Positions 36,466 to 46,584 are shown, numbered from the stretch's first letter. The stretch is 64,000 bases of DNA from Oceanicaulis sp. HLUCCA04 (GCA_001314625.1 LJSH01000002.1:278458-342457); one strand, 5' to 3'. Notes: generated from the sequence alone by a model not told the origin. Translations and numbers: made by a program.

Positions 36466-38060
36466 CAGTGCCGGAAATGGCGCATGCCGGTGAAGACCAT
36501 GGCAAGCCCGGCCTCATTGGCCGCCTTGATCACCTCGTCATCGCGGATGGAACCGCCCGGCTGGATGATGGCTGTCGCACCGGCCTCGATAGCGGCGTTA
36601 AGCCCGTCAGCGAACGGGAAGAAGGCGTCGGACGCGCACACCGAGCCGCGTGTGCGCGGTTCGTCCCAGCCGTTTTCCTGCGCGGCGAGCTCGGCCTTGC
36701 GGGCGGCCAGTATAGCCGCATCGAGGCGGCTGGTCTGGCCCATGCCGATGCCCGCTGTGGTGCCGCCCTTGGCGTAGACGATAGCGTTTGATTTCACGTG
36801 CTTGACCACACGCCAGGCGAACAGCAGATCGGCGAGTTCGGTCTCGCTGGGCGCGCGCTCGGTGACGGTTTTCAGGTCCTTGGCCAGCACATGGCCGGTA
36901 TCACGCGCCTGAACCAGCAGGCCACCAGCAACCGATTTGACGGTCCAGCCGGCCTGCGCGGGGTCGGCCATCGAGCCCGTGACCAGTACGCGCACATTCT
37001 TTTTCGCTGCGAGGATTTCCATCGCCGCATCGTCTGCGTCCGGCGCGACGACGACTTCAGTGAAATGGGATGCGATCAGGTCTGCGGTATCGGCATCAAG
37101 CTTGCGGTTGAGCGCGACAATGCCGCCAAAGGCACTGAGCGGGTCAGCGGCAAAGGCGCGATCATAGGCAATGGCGAGCTTGTCGGCCGTGCAGACACCG
37201 CAAGGATTGGCATGCTTGACGATGACGCAGGCTGCCTGCTCTTCAGCGTCAAACTCGCTGACCAGTTCAAACGCGGCGTCCGCGTCGGCCAGATTGTTGT
37301 AGGAGAGCTCCTTGCCCTGCAGCTGGCGGGCCGAAACGATGCCCGGGCGCGGTGCCGGGCTGGCATAGAGCGCGGCGCCCTGATGCGGGTTTTCCCCGTA
37401 GCGCAAATCCTGGGACAGGGTTCCGCCAACCGCAAAGAAACGATTGTCCGCATCGGCTGTTTCGCTTGCCAGCCGTTCGGCAATGGCGCTGTCATAGGCG
37501 GCGGTGCGGGCAAAGGCCTTGGCTGCGAGGTGGCGGCGCAGGGCAAGCGTGGTCTGCCCTTCATGCTTTTCCATCTCCGCCACCACCGCTTCAAGATCAC
37601 GGCCTTCAACACAGACGGTGACATGGGCGTGGTTCTTGGCCGCTGCGCGGATCATGGCAGGTCCGCCGACATCAATCTTGGCGATACACCCGTCAATATC
37701 GGTGCCTGACGCCACCGCCTCCTCGAACGGGTAGAGATTGACCATCAAGAGGTCGATGGCGGGAATCGCGTGCTCTTCCATCGAGGCGAGATCATCCTCG
37801 CGGTCGCGGCGGGCCAGCAGGCCGCCATGAATACGCGGATGCAGCGTCTTTACCCGGCCGTCCATCATTTCAGGAAAGCCGGTGACCTCCGCTGCATCAA
37901 CCGCGTCCAGTCCCGATTCGCGCAAGGTCGCCAGAGTGCCGCCGGTCGAGATCAGCTCGACGCCCATATCTGCCAGCTTGCGGGCATGGGCCACCAGGCC
38001 TGTCTTGTCCGATACCGAGATCAGTGCCCGGCGCACCGGCGCAAGGAATTCATCCGACAT
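36465..38060 (-). CDS. purH: Bifunctional AICAR transformylase / IMP cyclohydrolase
   Basis: Catalyses the last two steps of IMP synthesis. At 531 residues it has the usual size. The N-terminal cyclohydrolase domain shows [46 protein letters not shown] and [15 protein letters not shown]. The C-terminal transformylase domain shows [25 protein letters not shown], and [20 protein letters not shown] with the catalytic KH pair. The ATG at 38060 follows the heparinase-like gene on the same strand by 36 nt. It is the third gene of rpe - heparinase-like - purH, an order I associate with alphaproteobacteria. Confidence 0.97.
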   Translation of the reverse strand: MSDEFLAPVRRALISVSDKTGLVAHARKLADMGVELISTGGTLATLRESGLDAVDAAEVTGFPEMMDGRVKTLHPRIHGGLLARRDREDDLASMEEHAIPAIDLLMVNLYPFEEAVASGTDIDGCIAKIDVGGPAMIRAAAKNHAHVTVCVEGRDLEAVVAEMEKHEGQTTLALRRHLAAKAFARTAAYDSAIAERLASETADADNRFFAVGGTLSQDLRYGENPHQGAALYASPAPRPGIVSARQLQGKELSYNNLADADAAFELVSEFDAEEQAACVIVKHANPCGVCTADKLAIAYDRAFAADPLSAFGGIVALNRKLDADTADLIASHFTEVVVAPDADDAAMEILAAKKNVRVLVTGSMADPAQAGWTVKSVAGGLLVQARDTGHVLAKDLKTVTERAPSETELADLLFAWRVVKHVKSNAIVYAKGGTTAGIGMGQTSRLDAAILAARKAELAAQENGWDEPRTRGSVCASDAFFPFADGLNAAIEAGATAIIQPGGSIRDDEVIKAANEAGLAMVFTGMRHFRH

Positions 38061-38096
38061 GAGGGGAATGCTCCATAAAGTTCAGGCGTCTGGCTA

Positions 38097-39839
38097 TCAC
38101 GCCCCGCCGACGCGACCAAGGCGCTGGAATGCCCATCTTACACGGTTTGGGGGCCGGTCGCCCCCCCCATAGGATTCCGCTTCTCCGGCGATGACCAGCT
38201 GGGTCGAACGCACAGGCGGCGCGCCGCCTGCCAGATAGACCGAGCGCTCCAGCCGGACAGGGCCGCCATCGGTCCGGAAACGCCAGCCATCGCCATTGGG
38301 CAGAACCAGAAGCGCGCTCAGGGAATCGCGCGACAGCGAGGCTTTGACGCCGGGGTGAAGGTGAAAGCGGATGGCAAAGCGAAGCAGTTTTTCAGGATCG
38401 TCTGGCGGACCATCCTCGACGGGCCGGTAAATGCCGTCCTCGCCGCGCAGATCGCCGCCATCGACCGCCAGAAACAGGCGGCGGCGTATGCCGACGCCGA
38501 ACTGGCTGCGGTATCCGTCATGGCTTGCCTCCAGCCAGACCCCGACATCTTCCTCGTTGCGGCGCGCCCGAACCGGATCGGGGCCTTGCTGGAAACGGTC
38601 GCCCAGAAGGCGGCGCTGCCAATGCGGCTTCAACAGCCGCGCCGAGGAGGTTTCCTCCAGTGTCAGGGCGGTGTGCGCGGCGGTCGCGCGCACTGCTTCG
38701 CGCCAGCCGGGAGGCTGATCGTCATTCCAGCCGCAGTTTACGATCAGGCGTCCGCCCGGCGGTGCAAATTCAAACGAGAGTGCGCTGGCATGGGCATTGA
38801 TCCCGTGCGCGCCCTTTGCCGGGCCTGCGGCATCAAGGATGACAACCGAGCCGCCTGCTTCGGCCCGGTGATACCCTGAATGCGGGGCGATGTTGAAAGG
38901 TTTGACCTTCTCGCGGCCCCGCATCGCGGTTTCGATCAGCCGGGTGCTGCCTTCGCCGCCGCCGTGAAAGCTTGCCAGACCCTTTGGCCCCATGCGGAAA
39001 AAGCGCACGGCGCCTGCCAGCCGGTCCATGGCGCGGCTGATCTCGGTGTTGAGCTGGACGCTCTGCGATCCGGCCAGCGCATCGAGCTGAACCAGGGCGG
39101 CCAGAATTTGCGCCGACACCAGCGGTGTCCGGCTGATATGGCCGCCATCGGGCAATACTTGCGCTTTCAGGTCGGCGGCAAGCAGGCGCTCGGCCGATTT
39201 CAGCATTTTTGTGCCGAGCTCCAGGCTGATCGCTGCTGCCATCAGCGTGATAGCCGCGTCCACCCGGCTCGCACTGGCTGGCAGTAATGACATTGCCCGG
39301 CGCAGGCGGATGGTTTGCCGGACGAGGCTTTTCAGCCTCGCATCGCGGGCGTTTCGGTCATCGCCAATCTCCAGCAAGGGCAGGACCTGCAACCAGATGC
39401 GCAGGCGCTTGGCCAGAATGGCGGGACTCCACGCAAAGCTGTTCCAGGTTCCAAACCAGGAAAGCCAGTCATCTATGCAGACAAGGGCAGCCTCCTGCGC
39501 ATTGGCGTCGCGCACGGCCAGCATGTCCGGCAGCCATTCAAAGCTGTGCAAGCGCTCGGCGAAGGCGCGCGACGGTGCAGGCTGGGTCCAGATGCTTTCT
39601 CCCCTGGCCACGCTGAGCGTCTCGCCTGCCAGGGTGAAGCGCCCGGCCAGCATGGCTGCACCCCGCGCAGCGTCACCGGCAGGGCCCGGTTCCAGGGGAT
39701 GGACCTTGCGCACCTTGCCGCCACCGGACAGGGACACCATCCGGTAGGGCGGCAGAAAGTTCGCGAAATCGGACAATTCCCGCCGCATCGCGCCCAGAGC
39801 GGCATGCCCGATATCGCGGCTGGTGACGAGAGTGCCCAT
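38097..39839 (-). CDS. Heparinase II/III family protein
   Basis: A protein of about 580 residues with an all-alpha N-terminal half and a beta-rich C-terminal half. The second half carries the heparinase II/III signature region (SGYHRAEAGGSVVILDAAGP, GINAHASALSFEFAPPGGRLIVNCG). I start at ATG 39839 (MGTLVTSRDIGHAALGAM), 11 nt after the rpe stop; the longer frame overlaps rpe. There is no clear signal peptide, so secretion is uncertain. Family members cleave acidic polysaccharides, but this conserved alphaproteobacterial member beside purH has no known substrate. A run of nine C at 38161-38169 lies in its last codons. Confidence 0.85.
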   Translation of the reverse strand: MGTLVTSRDIGHAALGAMRRELSDFANFLPPYRMVSLSGGGKVRKVHPLEPGPAGDAARGAAMLAGRFTLAGETLSVARGESIWTQPAPSRAFAERLHSFEWLPDMLAVRDANAQEAALVCIDDWLSWFGTWNSFAWSPAILAKRLRIWLQVLPLLEIGDDRNARDARLKSLVRQTIRLRRAMSLLPASASRVDAAITLMAAAISLELGTKMLKSAERLLAADLKAQVLPDGGHISRTPLVSAQILAALVQLDALAGSQSVQLNTEISRAMDRLAGAVRFFRMGPKGLASFHGGGEGSTRLIETAMRGREKVKPFNIAPHSGYHRAEAGGSVVILDAAGPAKGAHGINAHASALSFEFAPPGGRLIVNCGWNDDQPPGWREAVRATAAHTALTLEETSSARLLKPHWQRRLLGDRFQQGPDPVRARRNEEDVGVWLEASHDGYRSQFGVGIRRRLFLAVDGGDLRGEDGIYRPVEDGPPDDPEKLLRFAIRFHLHPGVKASLSRDSLSALLVLPNGDGWRFRTDGGPVRLERSVYLAGGAPPVRSTQLVIAGEAESYGGGDRPPNRVRWAFQRLGRVGGA

Positions 39840-39849
39840 GGGCGCTGTC

Positions 39850-40512
39850 TCAGCCTCCGCGCAAGGCTTCGATATTGGCGCGGTAACGCTCCGGCCCGCC
39901 GGAAAATACAGCCGATCCCGCGACCAGCGCATCGGCGCCCGCGTCCACGCACTGGCGCGCGGTCTGCGGGTTCACGCCGCCATCCACCTCGATCAGCGCA
40001 GGCGATCCGGCCGCATCAATCATCGCGCGCAAGGCCTCGATCTTTTTCAGCTGGCTCGTGATGAAACTCTGCCCGCCAAACCCGGGATTGACGCTCATGA
40101 CCAGTACCAGATCAAGGTCCCCGATCACGGCGCTGAGCACGTCGGCAGGCGTGGCCGGGTTCAGGGCGGCACCGGCTTTCACCCCGTGGGATTTGATAGT
40201 CTGGATGGTGCGGTGGAAATGCGGCCCGGCTTCCGGATGCGCCGTGATCATGTCGGCCCCGGCATCGGCAAACTGCCCGATATAGGCGTCTACCGGCGAG
40301 ATCATCAGATGCACATCGAACGGCTTTTTCGACCAGGAACGCAAGGACTTCACCACCATCGGGCCAATCGTGAGATTGGGGACGAAATGCCCGTCCATCA
40401 CATCGACATGGATCCAGTCGGCTCCCGCCTCGTCCACGGCCTTCACCTCTTCGCCCAGCCGGGCAAAGTCCGCAGAGAGAATCGAGGGTGAAATCTTGAG
40501 AGTGCGCGCCAT
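39850..40512 (-). CDS. rpe: Ribulose-phosphate 3-epimerase
   Basis: Interconverts ribulose 5-phosphate and xylulose 5-phosphate. TIM-barrel family motifs are present in order: [61 protein letters not shown] and [13 protein letters not shown] chose ATG 40512 ([12 protein letters not shown]), giving 220 residues; ATG 40524 and 40548 are upstream alternatives, with a G-run near 40535. The heparinase-like gene follows after 10 nt. Confidence 0.95.
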   Translation of the reverse strand: MARTLKISPSILSADFARLGEEVKAVDEAGADWIHVDVMDGHFVPNLTIGPMVVKSLRSWSKKPFDVHLMISPVDAYIGQFADAGADMITAHPEAGPHFHRTIQTIKSHGVKAGAALNPATPADVLSAVIGDLDLVLVMSVNPGFGGQSFITSQLKKIEALRAMIDAAGSPALIEVDGGVNPQTARQCVDAGADALVAGSAVFSGGPERYRANIEALRGG

Positions 40513-40680
40513 GATGACGGGCATATCAGCGCCCCCCGCCAAGGGCAAGCTGGCCTTGGCGCAACCGTCTGTGCATTGTCACGAATGCGTTATCGGCAAA
40601 GCGATCACAGTTTTACGGATTGCCGGATCAACTTGTTTGTCTACCGTCCGTGACAGAAAAATTAAACGGGGAGCTGAACA

Positions 40681-42729
40681 ATGCGCATTTTGATACTTGC
40701 CTGCATATTCGTGATTGGCGGACTGGCTTCGGCCAGCGCAGATGACCGGCCTGACACGCTGCAGCTGGAACACTACCTGTCCTGGGAAACGGCGGGCCAG
40801 CCACAAATATCGCCGGACGGCCGGTCAATCATCTACACGCGCAGCCGCGTCGATCCGATGACCGACCGGATCGTAAGTGAGCTGTGGATGATCAATAGTG
40901 ACGGATCCCGGCACCGCTTTCTGACGGCAGGCCGGGGCGCCGTCTGGTCGCCCGATGGTACGCGGATCGCGTATCAGGATACGGTGGATGGCCAGGGGCA
41001 GCTTTTTGTCCGCTGGATGGATGCCGAAGGCGCCACCAGCCAGATCACACACACCCAGACACGGATCAAGGAATTCCAGTGGGCGCCGGATGGGCGCTCG
41101 ATCGCCTTCATGGGCGAGATCGAACTTGAACCTGCCATGTCGATTTCCCTGCCCGGCCGCCCCGAAGGCGCGCGCTGGACAGAAAATCCCATGGTTACCA
41201 ACCGGCTGAATTACCGTGTGGACCGCCAGGGCCTGAAAACGGGATTTGATCACTTGTTCGTGGTGCGCGCCGATGGCGGCACACCGCGCCAGCTCACGTC
41301 TGGCGAGTGGGATGCCCGCGCCACATTCTCCGGCGTGCCCCGGGGCGGCTGGGACTGGACCCCGGATAGCAGCGCCATTTTGTTTGATGGCGATATGGAA
41401 CCGGAAGTGACAGCGCCTTCGGGCGTTTCCGGCATTCACCGCGTCAATGTGCAGACCGGTGAGATTACAACCTTGTACGATGATGGCGGCAACTGGTCGG
41501 ATCCACGCATCAGCCCGGACGGCCGGCATATCGTCTTTAGCGGCCACCCTGCCTCCGAGGTGAATTATCCCGGACTGTCCCTGATGATCATGGACGCTGA
41601 CGGTTCGGATGTGCGCACCTTGCGTGCAGCTCTGCCGGACGGTGCCTCAGGCCTGCGCTGGGCTTCCAACAGCCGGTCGGTCCTCTATGCGATGAATTTC
41701 GAGGGCTCGACGAATGTCCGCTCTGTCTCTCTGTCGGGCAATGAATCCATGCTGACCGAGGGCACGCACCGCTTCTCGCTTACATCAATGAGCGATAACG
41801 GCACCATGGCCGGCGTGTTCAGCGCGCCGCAGAATACGGGCAATGTGGGCATTGTCGGATCGCGCGGTGGCGATATCCGTCTGCTTACAGACCTCAATGG
41901 CGACATACTCGACGGCGTCCGTCTCGGTGAAGTCGAGGAGATCTGGTATAATTCCAACGATGGCACGCGGGTTCAGGGCTGGATCGTGTATCCGCCGGAC
42001 TTTGATCCCAGCCAGCAGTATCCGCTGATCCTGAGCATTCATGGCGGCCCGCATGCCATGTATGGCGTCAATTTCAGCTTTTCATTCCAGGAGTATGCTT
42101 CGCGCGGTTATATCGTGCTCTACACCAACCCGCGCGGATCGACCGGCTACACGGTCGAGTTCGCCAACGCGATCGACAATGCCTATCCCGGCCGGGCCGA
42201 CTATGAGGATCTGATGTCGGGTGTCGATGCTCTGATCGCGCGTGGCTATGTCGACGAAGACAACATGTTCGCCACGGGCTGTTCGGGCGGCGGCGTGCTC
42301 ACCACATGGATCGTTACCCAGACGGACAGGTTTGCCGCTGCTGCGGCGCTGTGCCCGGTGACCAACTGGATCAGCTTTGCCGGCCAGGCGGATATCTCCA
42401 CGTGGAGCTTTGAGCGCTTCCGTCCGCACTATTGGGAAGACCCCGATCTGTGGCTGCGTCACTCGCCGATCATGTACGCGCATCAGGTGACGACGCCGAC
42501 CATGCTGATGACCGGCGCGCGTGACCTGCGCACGCCTTTGGCCCAGGCGGAGGAGTTTTACGCCAATCTGCGCCGCCGGGGCGTGCCCAGTGTTCTCATC
42601 TCGATGGTCGGTGAGTATCACGGCACGAGCAGTATCCCGTCCAACATGCTGCGGACCCAGCTCTATCTGGATAGCTGGTTTGCCGAGCATGGCACATTCC
42701 GCGAGGATGAGGACGAGGCCAGCGAATAG
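40681..42729 (+). CDS. Secreted S9-family prolyl oligopeptidase-like peptidase
   Basis: A protein of 682 residues with signal peptide MRILILACIFVIGGLASASA. The N-terminal two thirds is a beta-propeller of TolB-like repeats (QPQISPDGRSIIYTRS, GAVWSPDGTRIAYQD, WSDPRISPDGRHIVFSG). The C-terminal alpha/beta-hydrolase domain has LILSIHGGPHAMYG, the nucleophile elbow GCSGGG (Ser 535), Asp 615 in GARDLRTP and His 647 in EYHG. This fits an acylaminoacyl-peptidase/dipeptidyl-peptidase exported to the periplasm. GGGGAGC precedes the ATG. The gene sits alone, opposite in orientation to rsmB on one side and rpe on the other. Confidence 0.93.
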   Translation: MRILILACIFVIGGLASASADDRPDTLQLEHYLSWETAGQPQISPDGRSIIYTRSRVDPMTDRIVSELWMINSDGSRHRFLTAGRGAVWSPDGTRIAYQDTVDGQGQLFVRWMDAEGATSQITHTQTRIKEFQWAPDGRSIAFMGEIELEPAMSISLPGRPEGARWTENPMVTNRLNYRVDRQGLKTGFDHLFVVRADGGTPRQLTSGEWDARATFSGVPRGGWDWTPDSSAILFDGDMEPEVTAPSGVSGIHRVNVQTGEITTLYDDGGNWSDPRISPDGRHIVFSGHPASEVNYPGLSLMIMDADGSDVRTLRAALPDGASGLRWASNSRSVLYAMNFEGSTNVRSVSLSGNESMLTEGTHRFSLTSMSDNGTMAGVFSAPQNTGNVGIVGSRGGDIRLLTDLNGDILDGVRLGEVEEIWYNSNDGTRVQGWIVYPPDFDPSQQYPLILSIHGGPHAMYGVNFSFSFQEYASRGYIVLYTNPRGSTGYTVEFANAIDNAYPGRADYEDLMSGVDALIARGYVDEDNMFATGCSGGGVLTTWIVTQTDRFAAAAALCPVTNWISFAGQADISTWSFERFRPHYWEDPDLWLRHSPIMYAHQVTTPTMLMTGARDLRTPLAQAEEFYANLRRRGVPSVLISMVGEYHGTSSIPSNMLRTQLYLDSWFAEHGTFREDEDEASE

Positions 42730-42767
42730 CGTCTGAGATTGCGGTGCTGGGCCGGATAGGTTCCGGC

Positions 42768-44102
42768 TCAGCGCCGAATCAGACGCGCGATGAAGAACCC
42801 GTCCAGCCCGCCTTCATTGGCCCACATGTCGGGCCGTGTGCGCACATCGCCATCGGGTGTGGCTGCATCGCCAAGACCGGATAGCTCGTCAGGGCCGACC
42901 GGCATACGGTGCGCGGCCGGGGTGCGCTTGAGGAAGGCGTCGATCTGTGCCTCACCCTCTTCTGGCTCCAGCGAGCACGTGCAATAGACCAGCCGTCCGC
43001 CCGATTTCAGCATGGCAAAGGCATTGTCCAGCAGTGCCGCCTGCAGGGCAGCGAGGCTCGCGATATCACCCTCGCTCTTGCTCCAGGCCACGTCCGGGCG
43101 GCGGCGCAGCGTTCCCGTTGCGCTGCACGGCGCGTCCAGCAGGACCGCGTCCAGCGGCTCGGCAGGCTGCCATTTCGTGGCATCAGCGGTGATGATGTCG
43201 GCGGAAAGGCCGGTGCGGGCGAGATTCTGGCTCACGCGTTTCAGGCGCGCCTCAGACCGGTCCACGGCGATCACGTCGGCTCCCGCCGCGGCGAGCTGCA
43301 GCGTCTTGCCGCCCGGCGCGGCGCAGATATCGGCGATGCGCTCGCCGGCCTGTGGTGCCAGCAACCGAACGGGCAGGGCGGCTGCCGCGTCCTGCGCCCA
43401 CCAGTTTCCGGCCTCGAAGCCGGGCAGGGCCGTGATATCGCCAATGCCCTCCTTTCGGATGGTGCCAGTTGGCAGGACCACGCCGCCAATCTGTTGGGCA
43501 AAGCCTGCGGCATCGAAGTCCGGCTTGGCTGACAGGTCCAGTGGCGGCGCGCTGGCACGTGCCAGCGCCATGCTGCGGGCTGTGTCCTCGCCGTAATGCT
43601 CCACCCAGCGGTCACGCAGCCATTCGGGAAGGTCGATGAGCGGATCGGCGGCAATGAAGGCCTCTGCGCCGCGTTCAGACACCCGGCGCAATACCGCATT
43701 GGTCAGGCCTTTTAGGCGGCGGCCATCCTCGGACGCTCCCATAATGCGTACCCAGCCATCGACCACCGCATGGGGCGGCGTCTGCAGGACAAGAAGTTCC
43801 GCGCTCGCCAGCGTCAGTACGGCGCGCCCGGTCAGCTCGCGCGGGCGCAAGGGCCGGTCCATGAAATGTTCAAAGGCGGCTTCCAGCGTGCCCCGGCGGC
43901 GGATGGCAGCGGCGAGAATCGCGCGGGCAAAGGCCCTGTCGCGGGCGTCCATTGCCTTGTAGCCGGGTTGCGCCGACAGGGCACTGTCCAGCGCAGTGCC
44001 CTCCGCATCGACGGCCAGGAATGCGTTCAGTGCCGCCTCGCGGGCGTTCAGGGGGCGGGGTCGGGGGCGAGTGGCGGGTTTGCGATCAGAAATAGCGGTC
44101 AT
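42768..44102 (-). CDS. rsmB: 16S rRNA m5C methyltransferase, RsmB family
   Basis: SAM-dependent RNA cytosine-5 methyltransferase of 444 residues. An N-terminal NusB-like helical domain (ALNAFLAVDAEGTALDSAL and RDRAFARAILAAAIRRRGTLE) precedes the methyltransferase core. The core has ICAAPGGKTLQLAAAGADV (motif I), VLLDAPCSATGTLRRRPD with the first catalytic Cys, and LVYCTCSLEPEEGE with the second. In RsmB the target is C967 of 16S rRNA. A restriction-type insert lies upstream between it and rlmN. Confidence 0.92.
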   Translation of the reverse strand: MTAISDRKPATRPRPRPLNAREAALNAFLAVDAEGTALDSALSAQPGYKAMDARDRAFARAILAAAIRRRGTLEAAFEHFMDRPLRPRELTGRAVLTLASAELLVLQTPPHAVVDGWVRIMGASEDGRRLKGLTNAVLRRVSERGAEAFIAADPLIDLPEWLRDRWVEHYGEDTARSMALARASAPPLDLSAKPDFDAAGFAQQIGGVVLPTGTIRKEGIGDITALPGFEAGNWWAQDAAAALPVRLLAPQAGERIADICAAPGGKTLQLAAAGADVIAVDRSEARLKRVSQNLARTGLSADIITADATKWQPAEPLDAVLLDAPCSATGTLRRRPDVAWSKSEGDIASLAALQAALLDNAFAMLKSGGRLVYCTCSLEPEEGEAQIDAFLKRTPAAHRMPVGPDELSGLGDAATPDGDVRTRPDMWANEGGLDGFFIARLIRR

Positions 44103-44167
44103 GGACGCGGTGTATAATCGTGCGCCGCAAGAATGTCGCGGGCAGGACGCTGCGTTAATGGAAAGTG

Positions 44168-44386
44168 CTAGAACTTGCCTAGCGCAGTGCTCTCGATTTC
44201 CTCGCCGTGTTCGTCAAGCGTTGCGATCCGGCGGGCATCGAATTCCGTAACGCGCTGCCTCCGCCAAATAACGTCGGCGTCGCCGCTGTAGGCAATCGAC
44301 GCAGCGGAATGAGGGTCGTCGGCTTCAATCTCCGCGACATAATCTACGAAAGCATCCACACGGGAAATAACCTGAAACTTGGCCAT
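44168..44386 (-). CDS. Small protein downstream of the DpnI-like gene
   Basis: A 72-residue acidic protein beginning MAKFQVISRVDAFVDYVAEI. GGAAGGG lies about 7 nt before its ATG. The pattern of a short strand, then EIEADDPHSAASIAYSGDADVIW, then ITLD-like acidic strands suggests a small single-domain protein. Pneumococcal DpnI cassettes carry a small gene (dpnD) behind dpnC. The position here, 59 nt behind a DpnI homologue on the same strand, is analogous, but I cannot show homology by eye. It is part of the AT-richer insert between rsmB and rlmN. Confidence 0.6.
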   Translation of the reverse strand: MAKFQVISRVDAFVDYVAEIEADDPHSAASIAYSGDADVIWRRQRVTEFDARRIATLDEHGEEIESTALGKF

Positions 44387-44445
44387 CGACGCACCCTTCC
44401 CAGTAAGAGTGGCAGACTAGTATGGTTTCGGGTGCTAGGACAAAC

Positions 44446-45237
44446 CTAGCGCTTGATGAGCCGGTATCGACCGCGCCCCACAAACTCCAACCAGCCGTGA
44501 TCTCGCAGGAACTGTAGTTGCTGACGAATCTTCTCCCTGACGTGGCTGTTTTCTGGATAAAGCGCACTTAGCGCGGGAGCGAATCCATAAGCGTCATCAA
44601 TGGTAAACTCCTTTCGTCCGAGCATCTCAATTTGCGCCATAGTTTCAATAAGCCATCCTCGCGTATCAGGCCTCTTTTCACGCAAGAATGAGGTGCGTCG
44701 CCAACGGTTGACGACCTCTGCGCGATCAACGATTTGCCCCTCTCGGACAATGTCAATTCGACCCAATGGTGGAACGCGACCAACCAGAATATTGCACCCC
44801 ACCCATCCTGCCCGCCATGCTGTCGGAGCAAGCGGCTTGCGCTTCTCGATCAGGTCGGGGGTGAAGAAATGCTTGGGAACAACGATCAGATCGCGGACGG
44901 CACGAACCTCAGCATGATAGCGCATCACAAACAGGCTTGGGTTTGAAGCTGAGGTGAGCCGCTGAAGCATCGTCGCCCAAGCACCATCCAGAACCTTCGC
45001 GCCAATTCGCGTCTTTTGCGATTTTAGTTCGTAGTCTTCGTTGCAGGATTTGCAGAATAGGTCGGCGACGGGTTTGTTGTTCGGATATGCCGCTAGCGCG
45101 TCGTCACCGCAGGCCGGGCAATACAGTTCACGAGCAGCCCAGCCCTCAGTCGTGACCCGAGCGGTTTGAGAGGCGCTCTCAAACGCCGCTTGGTCCTCCT
45201 GAAAGCCCAAATTCATGTGGCTTGGTTCTCTAGTCAT
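44446..45237 (-). CDS. DpnI-like methyl-directed restriction endonuclease
   Basis: A 263-residue protein that follows DpnI along its whole length as I remember it. Zinc-binding cysteines C40, C43, C62 and C65 (YCPACGDD, LFCKSCNED) flank a PD-(D/E)xK nuclease core: PVAD with Asp 59, and EDYELKSQK with Glu 70 and Lys 72. RKPLAPTAWRAGWVGCNI and GRIDIVREGQIVDRAEVV follow. A winged-helix C-terminus (VREKIRQQLQFLRDHGWLEFVGRGRYR) would read methylated DNA a second time. DpnI cuts G-m6A-TC only. No methyltransferase is adjacent, as expected for this type. ATG 45216 (MNLGFQ) fits the DpnI N-terminus better than 45237; neither has a clear ribosome site. Confidence 0.92.
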   Translation of the reverse strand: MTREPSHMNLGFQEDQAAFESASQTARVTTEGWAARELYCPACGDDALAAYPNNKPVADLFCKSCNEDYELKSQKTRIGAKVLDGAWATMLQRLTSASNPSLFVMRYHAEVRAVRDLIVVPKHFFTPDLIEKRKPLAPTAWRAGWVGCNILVGRVPPLGRIDIVREGQIVDRAEVVNRWRRTSFLREKRPDTRGWLIETMAQIEMLGRKEFTIDDAYGFAPALSALYPENSHVREKIRQQLQFLRDHGWLEFVGRGRYRLIKR

Positions 45238-45423
45238 GATCAGACCGTCGCCCCGTGAGTCCGGTACCTAATGTCTCCGGTTGGAGCTTAAGATTTGCTG
45301 ACGTTGACTGCTAAGCCGTTCAGCCGAACTGACGAAACTTACAAGCCCACCTGGGCGACTTACGCCTATAGCTCTGCTGTGGCAGCCGAGTAGGACAAGC
45401 AGGTCATAGTGGCGCGGCGGGAA
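45238..45423. other. Non-coding flank of the DpnI insert
   Basis: This 186-nt stretch between the DpnI-like start and the rlmN stop has no gene that I can support. It should hold the promoter of the restriction gene on the minus strand. It is less GC-rich than its surroundings. I see no direct repeats or integrase remnants that would mark an insertion end. Confidence 0.4.
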
Positions 45424-46584
45424 CTAGCCTGCAGCCCCCGCCTCTCTTTCCAGCTTGCGCCGCTCGCTGGCGCGCTGTTTCACGCTTTCAGAGCGCAGCT
45501 GCCCGCAAGCGGCGAAAATATCGCGGCCTCTGGGCGTGCGGATCGGGCTGGCATAGCCGGCCTTGTTCACGATGTCGGCAAAGCGCTCGATCGTGTCCCA
45601 GTCCGAACACTCATACGGGCTGCCGGGCCAGGGATTGAACGGAATCAGATTGATCTTGGAGGGTATGCCCTTGAGCAGGCGCACCAGCGCCTTGGCCTCG
45701 CCCGGTGAGTCATTCACGCCCTTGAGCATCACGTATTCAAACGTCACCCGTTTGGAGTTTGACAACTCGGGATAGCTGCGGATCGCATCGAGCAGCTCGG
45801 CAATCGGGTATTTCTTGTTCAGCGGCACCAGCTCGTTGCGCAGAGCATCATTGGTGGCGTGCAGGCTGATCGCCAGCATGGTGTTGGTGCGTGCGCCCAG
45901 CTCTTCGATTTTTGGCACCACGCCCGAGGTGGAAACCGTGATGCGCCGGCGGCCAATGCCGATGCCTTCGCCGTCCGCGATTGTGTCCACCGCGTCGGCG
46001 ACATGGTCGAGATTATAGAGCGGCTCACCCATGCCCATGAAGACCACATTGGTGATCTTGCGGTCTTCGACCCGGCTCGGCCATTCGGCCAGATCATCCT
46101 TGGCAATCAGAACCTGCTGGACGATCTCGGCCGCGGTCAGATTGCGCACCAGGGCCTGCGTGCCGGTATGGCAGAAAGTGCAGTTGAGCGTACAGCCGAC
46201 CTGGCTGGACACGCACAGCGCGCCTGACCGGCCAACGCCGGGAATGAAGACGGTCTCGCATTCGACGCCCGGTGACAGCTCGATCAGGTATTTGCGCGTG
46301 CCATCGACGCTGACCTTGCGCTCGGTAATGCGCGGGCGCGCCAGCGTGAAGTGCTGCGGCAGCCGTTCGCGCAGCTCGCGCGACAGGTCCGTCATCATCG
46401 CGAAATCGGTGACGCCGTAATGGTATATCCAGCGCCAGATCTGGCTGGAGCGCATTTTCGCTTTCTTGTCGTCCACAAGCCCGGCAGAGGCCAGAGCGTC
46501 GCGAATCTGGTTGCGCGTCATCCCGGCCAGGGATGGCGTTGCGGCGGGCCGTCTGGCGGCGGCAAGATCAAGGGTTGTGCTCAT
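45424..46584 (-). CDS. rlmN: Dual-specificity 23S rRNA/tRNA adenine-C2 methyltransferase
   Basis: Radical-SAM methyltransferase that modifies A2503 of 23S rRNA (and A37 of some tRNAs in E. coli). The radical-SAM cysteines are in [12 protein letters not shown]. Further family motifs are [62 protein letters not shown] and [12 protein letters not shown]; the C-terminal Cys of the active site is in FAACGQL. The 386-residue length is usual. It reads towards the DpnI insert. Confidence 0.95.
   Translation of the reverse strand: MSTTLDLAAARRPAATPSLAGMTRNQIRDALASAGLVDDKKAKMRSSQIWRWIYHYGVTDFAMMTDLSRELRERLPQHFTLARPRITERKVSVDGTRKYLIELSPGVECETVFIPGVGRSGALCVSSQVGCTLNCTFCHTGTQALVRNLTAAEIVQQVLIAKDDLAEWPSRVEDRKITNVVFMGMGEPLYNLDHVADAVDTIADGEGIGIGRRRITVSTSGVVPKIEELGARTNTMLAISLHATNDALRNELVPLNKKYPIAELLDAIRSYPELSNSKRVTFEYVMLKGVNDSPGEAKALVRLLKGIPSKINLIPFNPWPGSPYECSDWDTIERFADIVNKAGYASPIRTPRGRDIFAACGQLRSESVKQRASERRKLEREAGAAG

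Noticed and set aside
44103-45423. Complete restriction-modification system with its own methylase
   Set aside because: I looked for a methyltransferase (DPPY or similar motifs) around the DpnI homologue and found none. DpnI-type enzymes do not need one.
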